From positions 1 to 30,856 of the IMG/VR virus record IMGVR_UViG_3300025759_000431: a stretch of 30,856 nt of DNA; one strand, written 5' to 3'. The stretch's first letter is position 1. Each line of letters opens with the position of its first letter. The DNA is from a virus. The notes beneath the pieces were generated by a model. That model was not told the DNA's origin. It saw nothing but the letters and a program-made list of their open reading frames with translations, and did no database searches. Shown here piece after piece: positions 22,671 through 29,327 of the stretch. Made by a program: the position numbers and the translations under genes.

Positions 22671-22826
22671 TGCGAACTGTTTTGCCTTGAAGGATTTGGA
22701 TCAGGCGTGTGCGGGGTGGCACGAGCCCCCACTCATAGGAGAATGGCGCTATGACGCATTATCTTACGAGCAAAACTGATGCTAGCCATGTAGTATGTAA
22801 TAGTCTGTCAACTGGTGAAATGCAGT

Positions 22827-22863
22827 GTGACGTAAGGTAATTAGTATAGTTACGTAACGTCAC
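22827..22863. promoter_or_regulatory. 37-bp imperfect palindrome between divergent TTGACA hexamers
   Basis: Left half GTGACGTAAGGTAATTA (22827-22843) and the reverse strand of the right half, GTGACGTTACGTAACTA (22847-22863), agree in 14 of 17 positions around a 3-base centre. It ends two bases before a rightward TTGACA. It looks like an operator for one of the encoded HTH proteins. Confidence 0.6.
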
Positions 22864-22952
22864 TATTGACAGCCACATAGGAAATAGTGTTAGCGTGGGG
22901 GGAGAGAGGGAGAGGGGGGCTAGCGAATGAGAAATAAGCCCCAATGTATAAA

Positions 22953-23044
22953 CAATCCTTCTTTATGATAGCTTACTGAGTTTAGCTAAACACAGACGAC
23001 AGCAGTTAGCTATATGTTAGTCGTCAGCTTAGAAGAAAGGATTG
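22953..23044 (+). promoter_or_regulatory. Leader stem able to cover the terminase small subunit ribosome site
   Basis: CAATCCTT (22953-22960) pairs perfectly with AAGGATTG (23037-23044), which contains the ribosome site of the next gene; CTT/AAG extends it with one bulge. Inside are the palindrome GTTTAGCTAAAC and a GACGAC/GTCGTC hairpin. Confidence 0.4.
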
Positions 23045-23048
23045 TAGT

Positions 23049-23420
23049 GTGGTTCCTGCTAAGAAGCTAACTGATAAACAGACTGCGCTCGTAGACACCA
23101 TTGTAGCAAAAGGATGTACGATAGCTCAAGCCGCTGAAGAAGCTGGCTATGCTGCTGGTGAGTCTGGAAGAGTAACTGCAACCAAGACTATGAAGCTTGC
23201 TCATGTGCAGCAGTACTTAGCACAACGGATGAATGAGGAGTTTGGACTTAGTGCTACATTGGCTGCTGGTACAGTACGCCGCTTAGCTATGAGTGCTAAG
23301 TCTGAGTATGTTCAGCTTGAAGCTAGTAAGGATTTGTTGGATCGTGCTGGCTACAAGCCTATAGATAGAAGCCAAGTACAGGTGGCTGGTGACATCAAGG
23401 TAAGCATAGATCTAGGGTAA
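23049..23420 (+). CDS. Terminase small subunit (123 aa)
   Basis: GTG start 8 bases after AAAGGA. The first 60 residues fit the small terminase HTH: KLTDKQTALVDTIVAKGCTIAQAAEEAGYAAGESGRVTATKTMKLAHVQQYLAQRM, with the pattern LT-x-KQ, a helix, IAQAAEEAGY, and a second helix. A helical oligomerisation part and a C-terminal tail (VAGDIKVSIDLG) follow. It recognises the packaging site and brings the large subunit. The large subunit gene is about 2.5 kb downstream, separated by a cassette of small genes. Confidence 0.82.
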   Translation: MVPAKKLTDKQTALVDTIVAKGCTIAQAAEEAGYAAGESGRVTATKTMKLAHVQQYLAQRMNEEFGLSATLAAGTVRRLAMSAKSEYVQLEASKDLLDRAGYKPIDRSQVQVAGDIKVSIDLG

Positions 23421-23516
23421 TTCGTTGCTGGCTATGGTGTGACAGTGGGGGTAGGGGGAAAAGTTAGCTAGTCAGTTACTGTAATAGTCCACCACACACA
23501 TTATTAGCCCTAAAGG

Positions 23517-23527
23517 TTTGTGCATTG
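23517..23527 (+). promoter_or_regulatory. Repeated leader motif TTTGTGCATTG, copy 2
   Basis: Lies in the 155-base gap after the small terminase and ends 49 bases before the next ATG, as in the two other copies. The rest of this gap holds two G5 runs (23447-23451, 23454-23458), a T-rich stretch and the ribosome site AAAGGAG. Confidence 0.55.
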
Positions 23528-23575
23528 TCAGTTTTGTTTTTTTTGTTATAGGGTCTTTGTAAAAAGGAGATTGAG

Positions 23576-23863
23576 ATGGATGTAGTGACTAAGGCTGTTG
23601 GTGCTGAGGATACGTTTAGCGATGCGTTATCATTGCGCGGTGATTTTTCTCTTAGCATTGCTGGGACGTTTGTGGGTACTGTTACTGTACAGCGTAGTTT
23701 TGACGCTGGGAGTACTTGGGCTGATGTTGATGATTTCACTGGTGCTATTGAGACTGCTGGTTATGAGCCAGTTGGTGCTCAGTATCGGGTTGGGATTGCG
23801 ACTGGGAATTACACGAGTGGCACAGCGACTTGTACTTTGAGAGAGAATGACACTGGCCGATGA
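23576..23863 (+). CDS. Small beta-sandwich protein, probably virion-associated (95 aa)
   Basis: Strong AAAGGAG site. Beta-rich protein with LSLRGDFSLSIAGTFVGTVTVQRSFDAGSTWADV, a strand pattern I recall from small phage head- or tail-decoration-like proteins (VQRSFDGGSTW is a recurrent phrase), ending GTATCTLREND. It opens the block of small genes and has its own promoter-like element, suggesting high late expression. A decoration or fibre-like virion role is inferred. Its stop overlaps the next start (ATGA). Confidence 0.6.
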   Translation: MDVVTKAVGAEDTFSDALSLRGDFSLSIAGTFVGTVTVQRSFDAGSTWADVDDFTGAIETAGYEPVGAQYRVGIATGNYTSGTATCTLRENDTGR

Positions 23864-23979
23864 GAAGTGCGTTAAGGAAGTATGGCAAGCAGGCTGAGAA
23901 GCAGCCGCCTCGTGCTAGTACTGAGAGGGCCAAGGTTGCAATGAAGAGTGGTGGATATGCGAAAAGAGCACAAAAGTAA
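23860..23979 (+). CDS. Tiny basic protein (39 aa)
   Basis: A 39-residue frame beginning in the ATGA overlap with the preceding stop. Contains 12 Lys/Arg residues and few acidic ones: RKYGKQAEKQPPRAS, then a Gly-rich GGYAKRAQK end. No domain. It continues the chain of overlapping, basic small genes, which is the main support for it being coding. Confidence 0.5.
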   Translation: MRSALRKYGKQAEKQPPRASTERAKVAMKSGGYAKRAQK

Positions 23980-24226
23980 GACTGGTGGATTGACTGCTGC
24001 TGGTCGTGCTTATTTTAAGCGGAAGGAGGGCGCTAATTTAAAGCGTCAGTTGAAGACTGGTACTAATCCTCGTCGTGTTTCTTTTGCTGCTCGGTTTGCT
24101 GGAATGAAGGGTCCGATGAAGGATGAGAAGGGCCGTCCTACTAGAAAGGCGTTGGCTTTGAAGAAGTGGGGCTTTGGTTCTGTGGAAGCGGCTCGTAATT
24201 TTGCTAGGAGGCATAAGAAAAGCTGA
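23957..24226 (+). CDS. DUF6321-like basic protein (89 aa)
   Basis: Start at ATG of MRKEHKSKTGGLTAAGRAYFKRKEG; two GTG codons just upstream are alternatives. The central RVSFAARFAGMKGPMKDEKGRPTRKALALKKWGFG is the highly conserved core of a small phage family that I remember as DUF6321 (R-x-S-F-x-A-R followed by MKGPMKDEKGRPTRKALAL). The protein is strongly basic. Function is not known; a nucleic-acid-binding or virion role would fit the charge. Confidence 0.65.
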   Translation: MRKEHKSKTGGLTAAGRAYFKRKEGANLKRQLKTGTNPRRVSFAARFAGMKGPMKDEKGRPTRKALALKKWGFGSVEAARNFARRHKKS

Positions 24227-24408
24227 TGTGTTTTGGTGGTGGTGGCAAGAGTGCCGAACAGATTTATCAAGAGAAGAAGCCTGAGTTTGGGCCACTTCCT
24301 TCTCTTAGCATGACAAAGAAGAAACGCGAGGAGCAAGTTCTTAGCGATGTTCCGAAGATGCGCCGCGGAATGCAACAGCGTTCTTTGCTTGATATGGGGA
24401 AATACTAA
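24226..24408 (+). CDS. MCFGGG small protein 1 (60 aa)
   Basis: Starts in a TGATG overlap. The N-terminus MCFGGGGK has Cys at position 2 and a Gly run; the rest is basic and ends RRGMQQRSLLDMGKY. A second protein with the same MCFGGG start and a similar RRSLF end is encoded just before the portal. MC-G-G proteins of this size are common near portals in aquatic phages; their role is unknown to me. Confidence 0.6.
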   Translation: MCFGGGGKSAEQIYQEKKPEFGPLPSLSMTKKKREEQVLSDVPKMRRGMQQRSLLDMGKY

Positions 24409-24698
24409 TGTCAGAAGCTATGGATAAATTAAAGGCCATTTCTAATCCTACGGGTGATCCTAGAAAGGTTAAAGACAAGCTTATTTCTATGGCTGAAAAG
24501 CACAATAAGTCTCTTGATAGAAGCATTAAGTCTTTTGAAAAGTCTGGCAATGATAAAGCCGTTAAGGAAATGAAGGCTGATAAATCTAAGGTGCGTTCTA
24601 TTATTAAGAGGTTAAAGTCTCGCGGTAGTGGCGGCGGCATGATTAGTGTTTATAAGAATGCTGGTAAGAGTTTAGTTCGCCTTATGAGGAGTGAATAA
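24408..24698 (+). CDS. Small basic helical protein (96 aa)
   Basis: TAATG overlap with the previous gene. Lys-rich helical protein: DPRKVKDKLISMAEKHNKSLDRSIKSFEKSGNDKAVKEMKADKSKVRSIIKRLKSRGSGGG, with a Gly-rich hinge and an apolar end (MISVYKNAGKSLVRLMRSE). No named domain. It has the look of a DNA-associated or virion-interior protein; this is inference from composition and place. Confidence 0.55.
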   Translation: MSEAMDKLKAISNPTGDPRKVKDKLISMAEKHNKSLDRSIKSFEKSGNDKAVKEMKADKSKVRSIIKRLKSRGSGGGMISVYKNAGKSLVRLMRSE

Positions 24699-24838
24699 TG
24701 CCACAGGGAAAAGGAACTTACGGATCTAAGGTTGGTCGCCCTAAGAAGTCTTTATTGACTGGCAGTCAGAAGACTTTGCCTGAGGGTTTAAAGAAGCGGA
24801 TTATGGCCGCTAAGATGAAGAAGAAAAAGAATGGATAG
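24698..24838 (+). CDS. MPxGKGTYGSKVGRP family small protein (46 aa)
   Basis: A 46-residue frame starting right at the end of the previous gene (ATG in the stop overlap) and ending 8 bases into the next. The N-terminus MPQGKGTYGSKVGRPKK is a phage signature that I recognise from many genomes; the C-terminus is a Lys run. No function known. The recurring signature makes coding likely. Confidence 0.65.
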   Translation: MPQGKGTYGSKVGRPKKSLLTGSQKTLPEGLKKRIMAAKMKKKKNG

Positions 24839-25073
24839 GCAAGACCGAGAGCGGTATGACAAGTTAAGTCGTGAGCTTGATAAGGTTGAGGCTAAGAAGA
24901 GCAATACGCTGCTGAAAAAATTTAAGCGCAAGGTGCAAGGTCTTTACAAGAGTGAAGACCAGATGCAGGATGAACGCGAGATGGCCAAGCGCGGACAGCG
25001 TACACTAAGCGGTCGGCATTATTCTTTGCTAAAGCGAGTTGAAGAATTAGAAGAATATATGAATAAGGATTAG
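24831..25073 (+). CDS. Small charged coiled-coil-like protein (80 aa)
   Basis: ATG of MDRQDRERYDKLSRELDKVEAKKSN. Highly charged helical protein with basic middle (LLKKFKRKVQGLYKS) and a possible second helix (LLKRVEELEEYMNK). It overlaps the upstream stop by 8 bases. No domain. Similar to its neighbours in size and charge; function unknown. Confidence 0.5.
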   Translation: MDRQDRERYDKLSRELDKVEAKKSNTLLKKFKRKVQGLYKSEDQMQDEREMAKRGQRTLSGRHYSLLKRVEELEEYMNKD

Positions 25074-25075
25074 GT

Positions 25076-25243
25076 ATGGCTGTTAATGCTGCTGGTAACT
25101 ATACCAAACCCAAAATGCGGAAGTCTTTGTTTCAGAGAATAAAGGCTGCTAATGTTCAAGGCACTGCTGCTGGCAAGTGGTCAGCACGTAAAGCGCAGTT
25201 GCTTGCTAAGAGATACAAGGCTGCTGGTGGAGGATATAAATGA
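25076..25243 (+). CDS. NAAGNYTKP family basic protein (55 aa)
   Basis: ATG two bases after the previous stop; ends in an ATGA overlap. The sequence VNAAGNYTKPKMRKSLFQRIKAANVQGTAAGKWSARKAQLLAKRYKAAGGGY is a small phage family signature I recognise (NYTKP-x-MRK-x-LF-x-RI, then W-SARKAQLLAK-x-YK). Basic, without acidic residues. Function unknown. Confidence 0.65.
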   Translation: MAVNAAGNYTKPKMRKSLFQRIKAANVQGTAAGKWSARKAQLLAKRYKAAGGGYK

Positions 25244-25389
25244 AGATTGAATTTTTTAGTGTAAGCATGATGCTTGATATTATTGATGAGCTTCAGTTAC
25301 GAAGCATTAAATTTACTTGCAAGGTTGATGACCTTGGCCGTGGAGATATTTGGTTAGAGCATGAGAGCATCGCAAAAATCGCTGCTTAA
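25240..25389 (+). CDS. Small hypothetical protein (49 aa)
   Basis: Starts in the ATGA overlap. Unlike its neighbours this protein is not basic: MKIEFFSVSMMLDIIDELQLRSIKFTCKVDDLGRGDIWLEHES. It could be a small alpha-beta domain. It ends 29 bases inside the following gene. The frame is short, but the coupling on both sides favours coding. Confidence 0.45.
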   Translation: MKIEFFSVSMMLDIIDELQLRSIKFTCKVDDLGRGDIWLEHESIAKIAA

Positions 25390-25597
25390 CTGGGGCAAGC
25401 AGAAGTGGCGCACCAAGTCTGGCAAGAAGTCTAGTGAGACTGGTGAGCGTTATCTTCCTAGTAAGGCTATCGCTGCTCTTAGTGATGCTGAATATGCAGC
25501 TACAACCAGAGCTAAACGAAAGGGTAAGGCTGCGGGTAAGCAATTTGTGGCTCAACCGAAAGCAATTGCTAGGAAAGTAAGGAAGTACAGAACATGA
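25361..25597 (+). CDS. DUF5872-like basic protein (78 aa)
   Basis: ATG of MRASQKSLLNWGKQKWRTKSGKKSSETGERYLPSKAIAALS. The core NWGKQKWRTKSGKKSSETGERYLP with YAATTRAKRKGKAAGKQFVAQPKAIARKVRKYR matches, from memory, the small conserved family DUF5872, found in phages and algal viruses. Very basic. Function unknown. Stop overlaps the next ATG. Confidence 0.65.
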   Translation: MRASQKSLLNWGKQKWRTKSGKKSSETGERYLPSKAIAALSDAEYAATTRAKRKGKAAGKQFVAQPKAIARKVRKYRT

Positions 25598-25779
25598 CTT
25601 GGATTATTGCAAATAGTGGTGAGGCTTATGACGGGCCTACACATCAGATTGGTGGCGTAACTTACACTGGTGCAACGCGCACTGCTGATTCTCGTCGCCT
25701 TATTTTGGGATCAGCACCAGAGCCAAAGCCTGTGACTAAATCAAAGCCCAAGCGCAAAGCGACTGCTAAAAAGAAATGA
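25594..25779 (+). CDS. Small protein with Lys/Pro-rich tail (61 aa)
   Basis: ATGA overlap with the preceding gene. First half: TWIIANSGEAYDGPTHQIGGVTYTGATRTADSRRLIL, a beta-rich domain; second half: KPVTKSKPKRKATAKKK, a basic tail like those of histone-like or DNA-bound proteins. No recognised domain. Its last codons overlap the next start. Confidence 0.55.
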   Translation: MTWIIANSGEAYDGPTHQIGGVTYTGATRTADSRRLILGSAPEPKPVTKSKPKRKATAKKK

Positions 25780-25982
25780 GCTTTATTAGTACGATTAAAC
25801 GCCAAGACTTAGATCTTCTTCGCGGCATTGTTCGCAAAGTACATCTTGCTTATGTTGTTGATAAGTTTGGCGAGAGTAGTCACTTGGTTAGTGACGCAGC
25901 TTGCGATAAGCTGATTGAAAGCATTGCGCCAGAAGTGGTGGAAGACATGATCCGATTTGGAGTCGATAAAGGTTATAGATGA
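25776..25982 (+). CDS. Small protein upstream of the large terminase (68 aa)
   Basis: Starts in an ATGA overlap with the previous gene and overlaps the large terminase start by 4 bases. Mixed-charge helical protein: RQDLDLLRGIVRKVHLAYVVDKFGESSHLVSDAACDKLIESIAPEVVEDMIRFGVDKGYR. No domain recognised. The tight coupling to the large terminase suggests coordinated translation. Confidence 0.55.
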   Translation: MSFISTIKRQDLDLLRGIVRKVHLAYVVDKFGESSHLVSDAACDKLIESIAPEVVEDMIRFGVDKGYR

Positions 25983-27502
25983 TAGATTTTAAGTACAAGC
26001 CTGATGGCGATGTACTCAAAACCTTTATGAAGGATGATACCTTCTTTCGTGGCATAAGAGGCCCAGTTGGTTCTGGTAAGTCTGTTGGCTGCTGCGTAGA
26101 AGTCTTTCGCCGCGCTATACAACAGAAGAAAAGCCCAGATGGAATACGCAAAAGCCGCTGGGCTATTATTCGTAATACCAATCCCCAACTTAGAACTACT
26201 ACTATCAAGACTTGGCTAGACTGGTTTCCGGAAAAAGACTGGGGCAAGTTTACTTGGTCAGTGCCATACACTCACCGCATTCAAAAGGGAGACATAGATC
26301 TTGAGGTTCTTTTCTTGGCTCTTGATAGGCCCGAAGACGTTAAGAAACTCCTTTCTTTGGAACTCACAGGCATCTGGATTAACGAAGCGCGGGAAGTTGC
26401 TAAGAGCATTATTGATGCCTGTACGATGCGTGTTGGTCGTTATCCTTCTATGCGTGATGGCGGTCCTTCTTGGACTGGCGTTATTGCCGATACCAACGCC
26501 CCTGAGGAAGATCATTGGTGGCCCATTATGTCTGGCGAAGTACCAATCCCAGATCATATACCGCGTGAGCAGGCTAAGATGCTGGTTAAACCAGACAACT
26601 GGTCTTTCTATACCCAGCCCTCTGGTATGGTTGAGAGGAAGAACCAAGATGGAGAAATAGAAGACTATGATCCAAACCCAAAGGCTGAGAACACAAAGAA
26701 CATGCTTAAGAGTTATTACCCAAACCTTATCAGGGGTAAGACTAAATCATGGATAGATGTGTATGTGATGAATCAGCTGGGTCATATCCAAGACGGAAAG
26801 CCTGTATATCCAATGTTTGCATCAGAAGTTCACATAGCAGAAGAAGAAATACCCGTTGCTGCAAACATGCCAGTTTATGTTGGTGTGGATTTTGGACTAA
26901 CTCCTGCTGCGGTCTTTGGTCAAAAAGTAAGGGGCAGATGGTTTCTGCAATCAGAGATAGTCGCAATAGACATGGGGATCGTGCGTTTTGCAGAGGTTCT
27001 AAGAAATGAATTATCTACAAGGTTTGCAGCGGCCTCTGAGGTAATTATCTATGGTGATCCTGCGGGTGACTTTAGAGCGCAGACTGATGAATCGACTCCT
27101 TTTCATATTCTGCGCGGTGCTGGCTTGAAGGCGTTTCCTGCGCCTTCCAACTCTGTTGACCTCCGACTAGAGTCGGTATCCTCCCAGTTGACGAAGATGG
27201 TTGAAGGTAAGCCAGCACTACTAATAGACAGACGATGCCCCCAGTTAATTAAGGGGTTTGAAGGTGGCTATGCGTATAAGCGCATGGAGGTTAGCGGCGA
27301 GAGATACGCAGATAAGCCAGATAAGAATATGTTTAGCCACGTTCATGATGCGGCTCAGTATTTATTCTTAGGTGCTGGAGAGGGCAGAGCCTTGATGAAC
27401 TCTCAGAAACCAGCCAGACCAGTCATTGCCAAGCGTAACTTTGATGTATTTAACCGTGGCCCAAAGCAAAGGAACAAGCCTAGCTTCTGGTCTAGGATGT
27501 AG
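25979..27502 (+). CDS. terL: Terminase large subunit (507 aa)
   Basis: Packaging motor with both domains visible. Walker A GPVGSGKS (residues 28-35) and a Walker B-like IWINEARE (132-139, coupling Glu in the usual place) form the ATPase. The nuclease has the acid triad Asp304 (VGVDFGLTPAA), Asp360 (YGDPAGDF) and Asp457 (HVHDAAQY), typical of RNase H-fold terminases. The length is normal. The enzyme cuts concatemeric DNA and pumps it into the head through the portal encoded just downstream. It is followed by a copy of TTTGTGCATTG and the portal operon. Confidence 0.92.
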   Translation: MIDFKYKPDGDVLKTFMKDDTFFRGIRGPVGSGKSVGCCVEVFRRAIQQKKSPDGIRKSRWAIIRNTNPQLRTTTIKTWLDWFPEKDWGKFTWSVPYTHRIQKGDIDLEVLFLALDRPEDVKKLLSLELTGIWINEAREVAKSIIDACTMRVGRYPSMRDGGPSWTGVIADTNAPEEDHWWPIMSGEVPIPDHIPREQAKMLVKPDNWSFYTQPSGMVERKNQDGEIEDYDPNPKAENTKNMLKSYYPNLIRGKTKSWIDVYVMNQLGHIQDGKPVYPMFASEVHIAEEEIPVAANMPVYVGVDFGLTPAAVFGQKVRGRWFLQSEIVAIDMGIVRFAEVLRNELSTRFAAASEVIIYGDPAGDFRAQTDESTPFHILRGAGLKAFPAPSNSVDLRLESVSSQLTKMVEGKPALLIDRRCPQLIKGFEGGYAYKRMEVSGERYADKPDKNMFSHVHDAAQYLFLGAGEGRALMNSQKPARPVIAKRNFDVFNRGPKQRNKPSFWSRM

Positions 27503-27513
27503 TTTGTGCATTG
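27503..27513 (+). promoter_or_regulatory. Repeated leader motif TTTGTGCATTG, copy 3
   Basis: One base after the terminase stop and ending 49 bases before the ATG of the MCFGGG protein that heads the portal operon. Matches copy 1 over 12 bases (TTTGTGCATTGA). Confidence 0.55.
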
Positions 27514-27561
27514 AGTTTTGATCTCTTCTGTGCTTACGAAGGGAAAACAAAGGAGATTACC

Positions 27562-27792
27562 ATGTGTTTCGGCGGTGGCCCTAGTAGGAAAGAGAAAGAA
27601 GCAGCGGCAGAGCAACGTGTCGAAGCTGATATTGCAAAGCGCGAAGAAGTAGAGAAGCGCGCTTCACAAAAACGTGAAGACATTTCTGAAGCATTAGAGG
27701 GTCGTACTGCTCGTGCTGGTATGCGCGGCGGTCGAGGAAGACGTTCTTTGTTTAGAGCACCATCAGCAGGGTTCTTAGGTAGGTTTGACTAA
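27562..27792 (+). CDS. MCFGGG small protein 2, upstream of portal (76 aa)
   Basis: The ATG follows AAAGGAG; an upstream TTG in the same frame lies inside the repeated motif and is unlikely. Begins MCFGGGPSRKEKEAAAEQRVEADIAKREEVEKR, a Lys/Glu-rich helix, and ends RRSLFRAPSAGFLGRF. The N-terminus is shared with the gene at 24226. Small proteins with such Cys-Gly starts directly precede portals in several aquatic podoviruses; role unknown. Confidence 0.65.
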   Translation: MCFGGGPSRKEKEAAAEQRVEADIAKREEVEKRASQKREDISEALEGRTARAGMRGGRGRRSLFRAPSAGFLGRFD

Positions 27793-29327
27793 TGGCTGAA
27801 GATCCAATCGCAAAGCAGTACATCAAGTCGTACCAAAAAGCCAAAGCTCTAAGAGAGAATTGGGTTCCGCTGTTCGAGGAGTGCTATGAGTATGCGCTTC
27901 CTCAACGTGAGTCTTTTTACTATGAGGAAAGAGGGCAGCGTCGAGACGAAAAGATATTTGATGAAACTGCTGTGGTTGGTGTTCAAGAGTTCGCCAGTCG
28001 CCTACAGTCAGGGATTGTTCCTAACTTTGCGCGTTGGGCAGACCTTATGTCAGGCAGTGAAGTGCCGCCAGATCAGCGTGAAGCCGTTGATAATGAGCTA
28101 GATGAAGTCACAGAATATGTGTTTGAGGTTCTACAGAACTCTAACTTTAGCCAAGAAGTGCATGAGTCATTCATGGACTTGGCTGTCGGGACTGGTGTCC
28201 TGTGCGTGGAAGAGGGCGATTCAATCAACCCAGTAATCTTCTCTGCGATACCGCTTCCTCATCTTGTACTAGATACTGGCCCCGACGATAAAATTGACCA
28301 CGTTTACCGTGAGCGTAAGAAGGTTAAGTTTGACCACTTAGAGATGATGTATCCTAATGGAGTTTTTCATCCCAAGGTTACATCTATGATGGGTCAAGAT
28401 AGAGAGACTACGGTTCTTGAGGTTGTATGCCGCGACTACTCTAAGAAAAACCAAGAAGCTTACTTGAGTTACGCAATCTGTATGACAACTAATACCTGTC
28501 TGAGTAAGAAGCAGATGAATGGACTTGGATCAAATCCTTTTGTTTGCTTCCGTTGGTCTAAGTGTGCGGGTGAGATCTATGGTCGTGGGCCGCTTATCAA
28601 TGCCCTGTCTGCCATTAAGACAACCAATCTGACCATCGAGCTTATACTTGAGAATGCTCAGATGGCTATCTCTGGCATCTATCAGATGGAAGATGATGGC
28701 GTAATCAACCCTGACACGATTCAATTAGTGCCCGGCTCAATCATACCGAAAGCTATGGGTAGCCAAGGACTACAGCCTTTACAAGCAGCAGGTCGTTTTG
28801 ATGTAGCACAGTTAGTATTAAGCGATATGCGTCTGAATATTAAGCGCGCATTGTACAATGATATGCTTGGTGATCCTAATAAAACGCCAGCAACAGCAAC
28901 AGAAGTAGCCGAACGTATGGCTGACCTATCTCGTCGTATGGGATCTGCATTCGGAAGGTTACAAGCTGAACTCGTGCAGCCCGTACTTCAGCGTGTAATA
29001 TACATCTTGAAGAAGCAGGGCCGCGTAGAAGTTCCTACAGTAAACGGTAGAGAAGTTAAAGTGCGTTCTGTATCTCCGCTTGCTCAAGCCCAAGCAAATC
29101 AGGACATTTCTAGCGTTGCTAGGTTCCTTGAGTTGGTTGGTGGAGCCTTTGGCCCTGAGATGTTGCAGCTTCTAATTGACGGTGAACAAACAGCAATTCA
29201 CCTTGCTAAGAAATTTGGTGTGCCAGAGAGCTTGATTCGTGACGAAGAACAGCGTAGACAAATAGCTGCATTAGCGCAGCAAATGGCGCAGCAACAGCAA
29301 GGACAAATGATTGCCGAACAAGGTTAA
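27792..29327 (+). CDS. Portal / head-to-tail connector protein, T7 gp8-like (511 aa)
   Basis: The TAATG overlap gives the start. The N-terminus (IKSYQKAKALRENWVPLFEECYEYALPQRESF) and the internal QEFASRLQSGIVPNFARWADLMSG are features of T7-type head-tail connectors. About 511 residues is near the T7 gp8 length. It forms the dodecameric ring at one vertex through which DNA is packaged and ejected, and is the platform for the tail tube proteins. The C-terminus is Gln-rich (AQQMAQQQQGQMIAEQ). Confidence 0.9.
   Translation: MAEDPIAKQYIKSYQKAKALRENWVPLFEECYEYALPQRESFYYEERGQRRDEKIFDETAVVGVQEFASRLQSGIVPNFARWADLMSGSEVPPDQREAVDNELDEVTEYVFEVLQNSNFSQEVHESFMDLAVGTGVLCVEEGDSINPVIFSAIPLPHLVLDTGPDDKIDHVYRERKKVKFDHLEMMYPNGVFHPKVTSMMGQDRETTVLEVVCRDYSKKNQEAYLSYAICMTTNTCLSKKQMNGLGSNPFVCFRWSKCAGEIYGRGPLINALSAIKTTNLTIELILENAQMAISGIYQMEDDGVINPDTIQLVPGSIIPKAMGSQGLQPLQAAGRFDVAQLVLSDMRLNIKRALYNDMLGDPNKTPATATEVAERMADLSRRMGSAFGRLQAELVQPVLQRVIYILKKQGRVEVPTVNGREVKVRSVSPLAQAQANQDISSVARFLELVGGAFGPEMLQLLIDGEQTAIHLAKKFGVPESLIRDEEQRRQIAALAQQMAQQQQGQMIAEQG

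Larger units (their letters stand above)
22671..23048. promoter_or_regulatory. Divergent control region between leftward and rightward operons
   Basis: This 378-base stretch has no convincing gene. It holds two outward-pointing TTGACA hexamers (minus strand 22811-22806; plus strand 22866-22871), the 37-bp palindrome between them, a purine G-run (22897-22919), a perfect palindrome GTTTAGCTAAAC (22980-22991) and a long-range stem around the terminase ribosome site. The matching -10 boxes are poor, so the promoter calls are tentative. Confidence 0.6.

Noticed and set aside
22546-22779. A 77-codon rightward frame opposite the first leftward membrane gene
   Set aside because: It has no ribosome site and an unlikely basic composition; the minus-strand frame has a clear membrane helix and operon coupling.
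22751-22840. A 29-codon rightward frame with AGGAGA eight bases before its ATG, inside the divergent control region
   Set aside because: It runs through the TTGACA and palindrome region, lacks a promoter upstream, and its sequence has no protein-like pattern.
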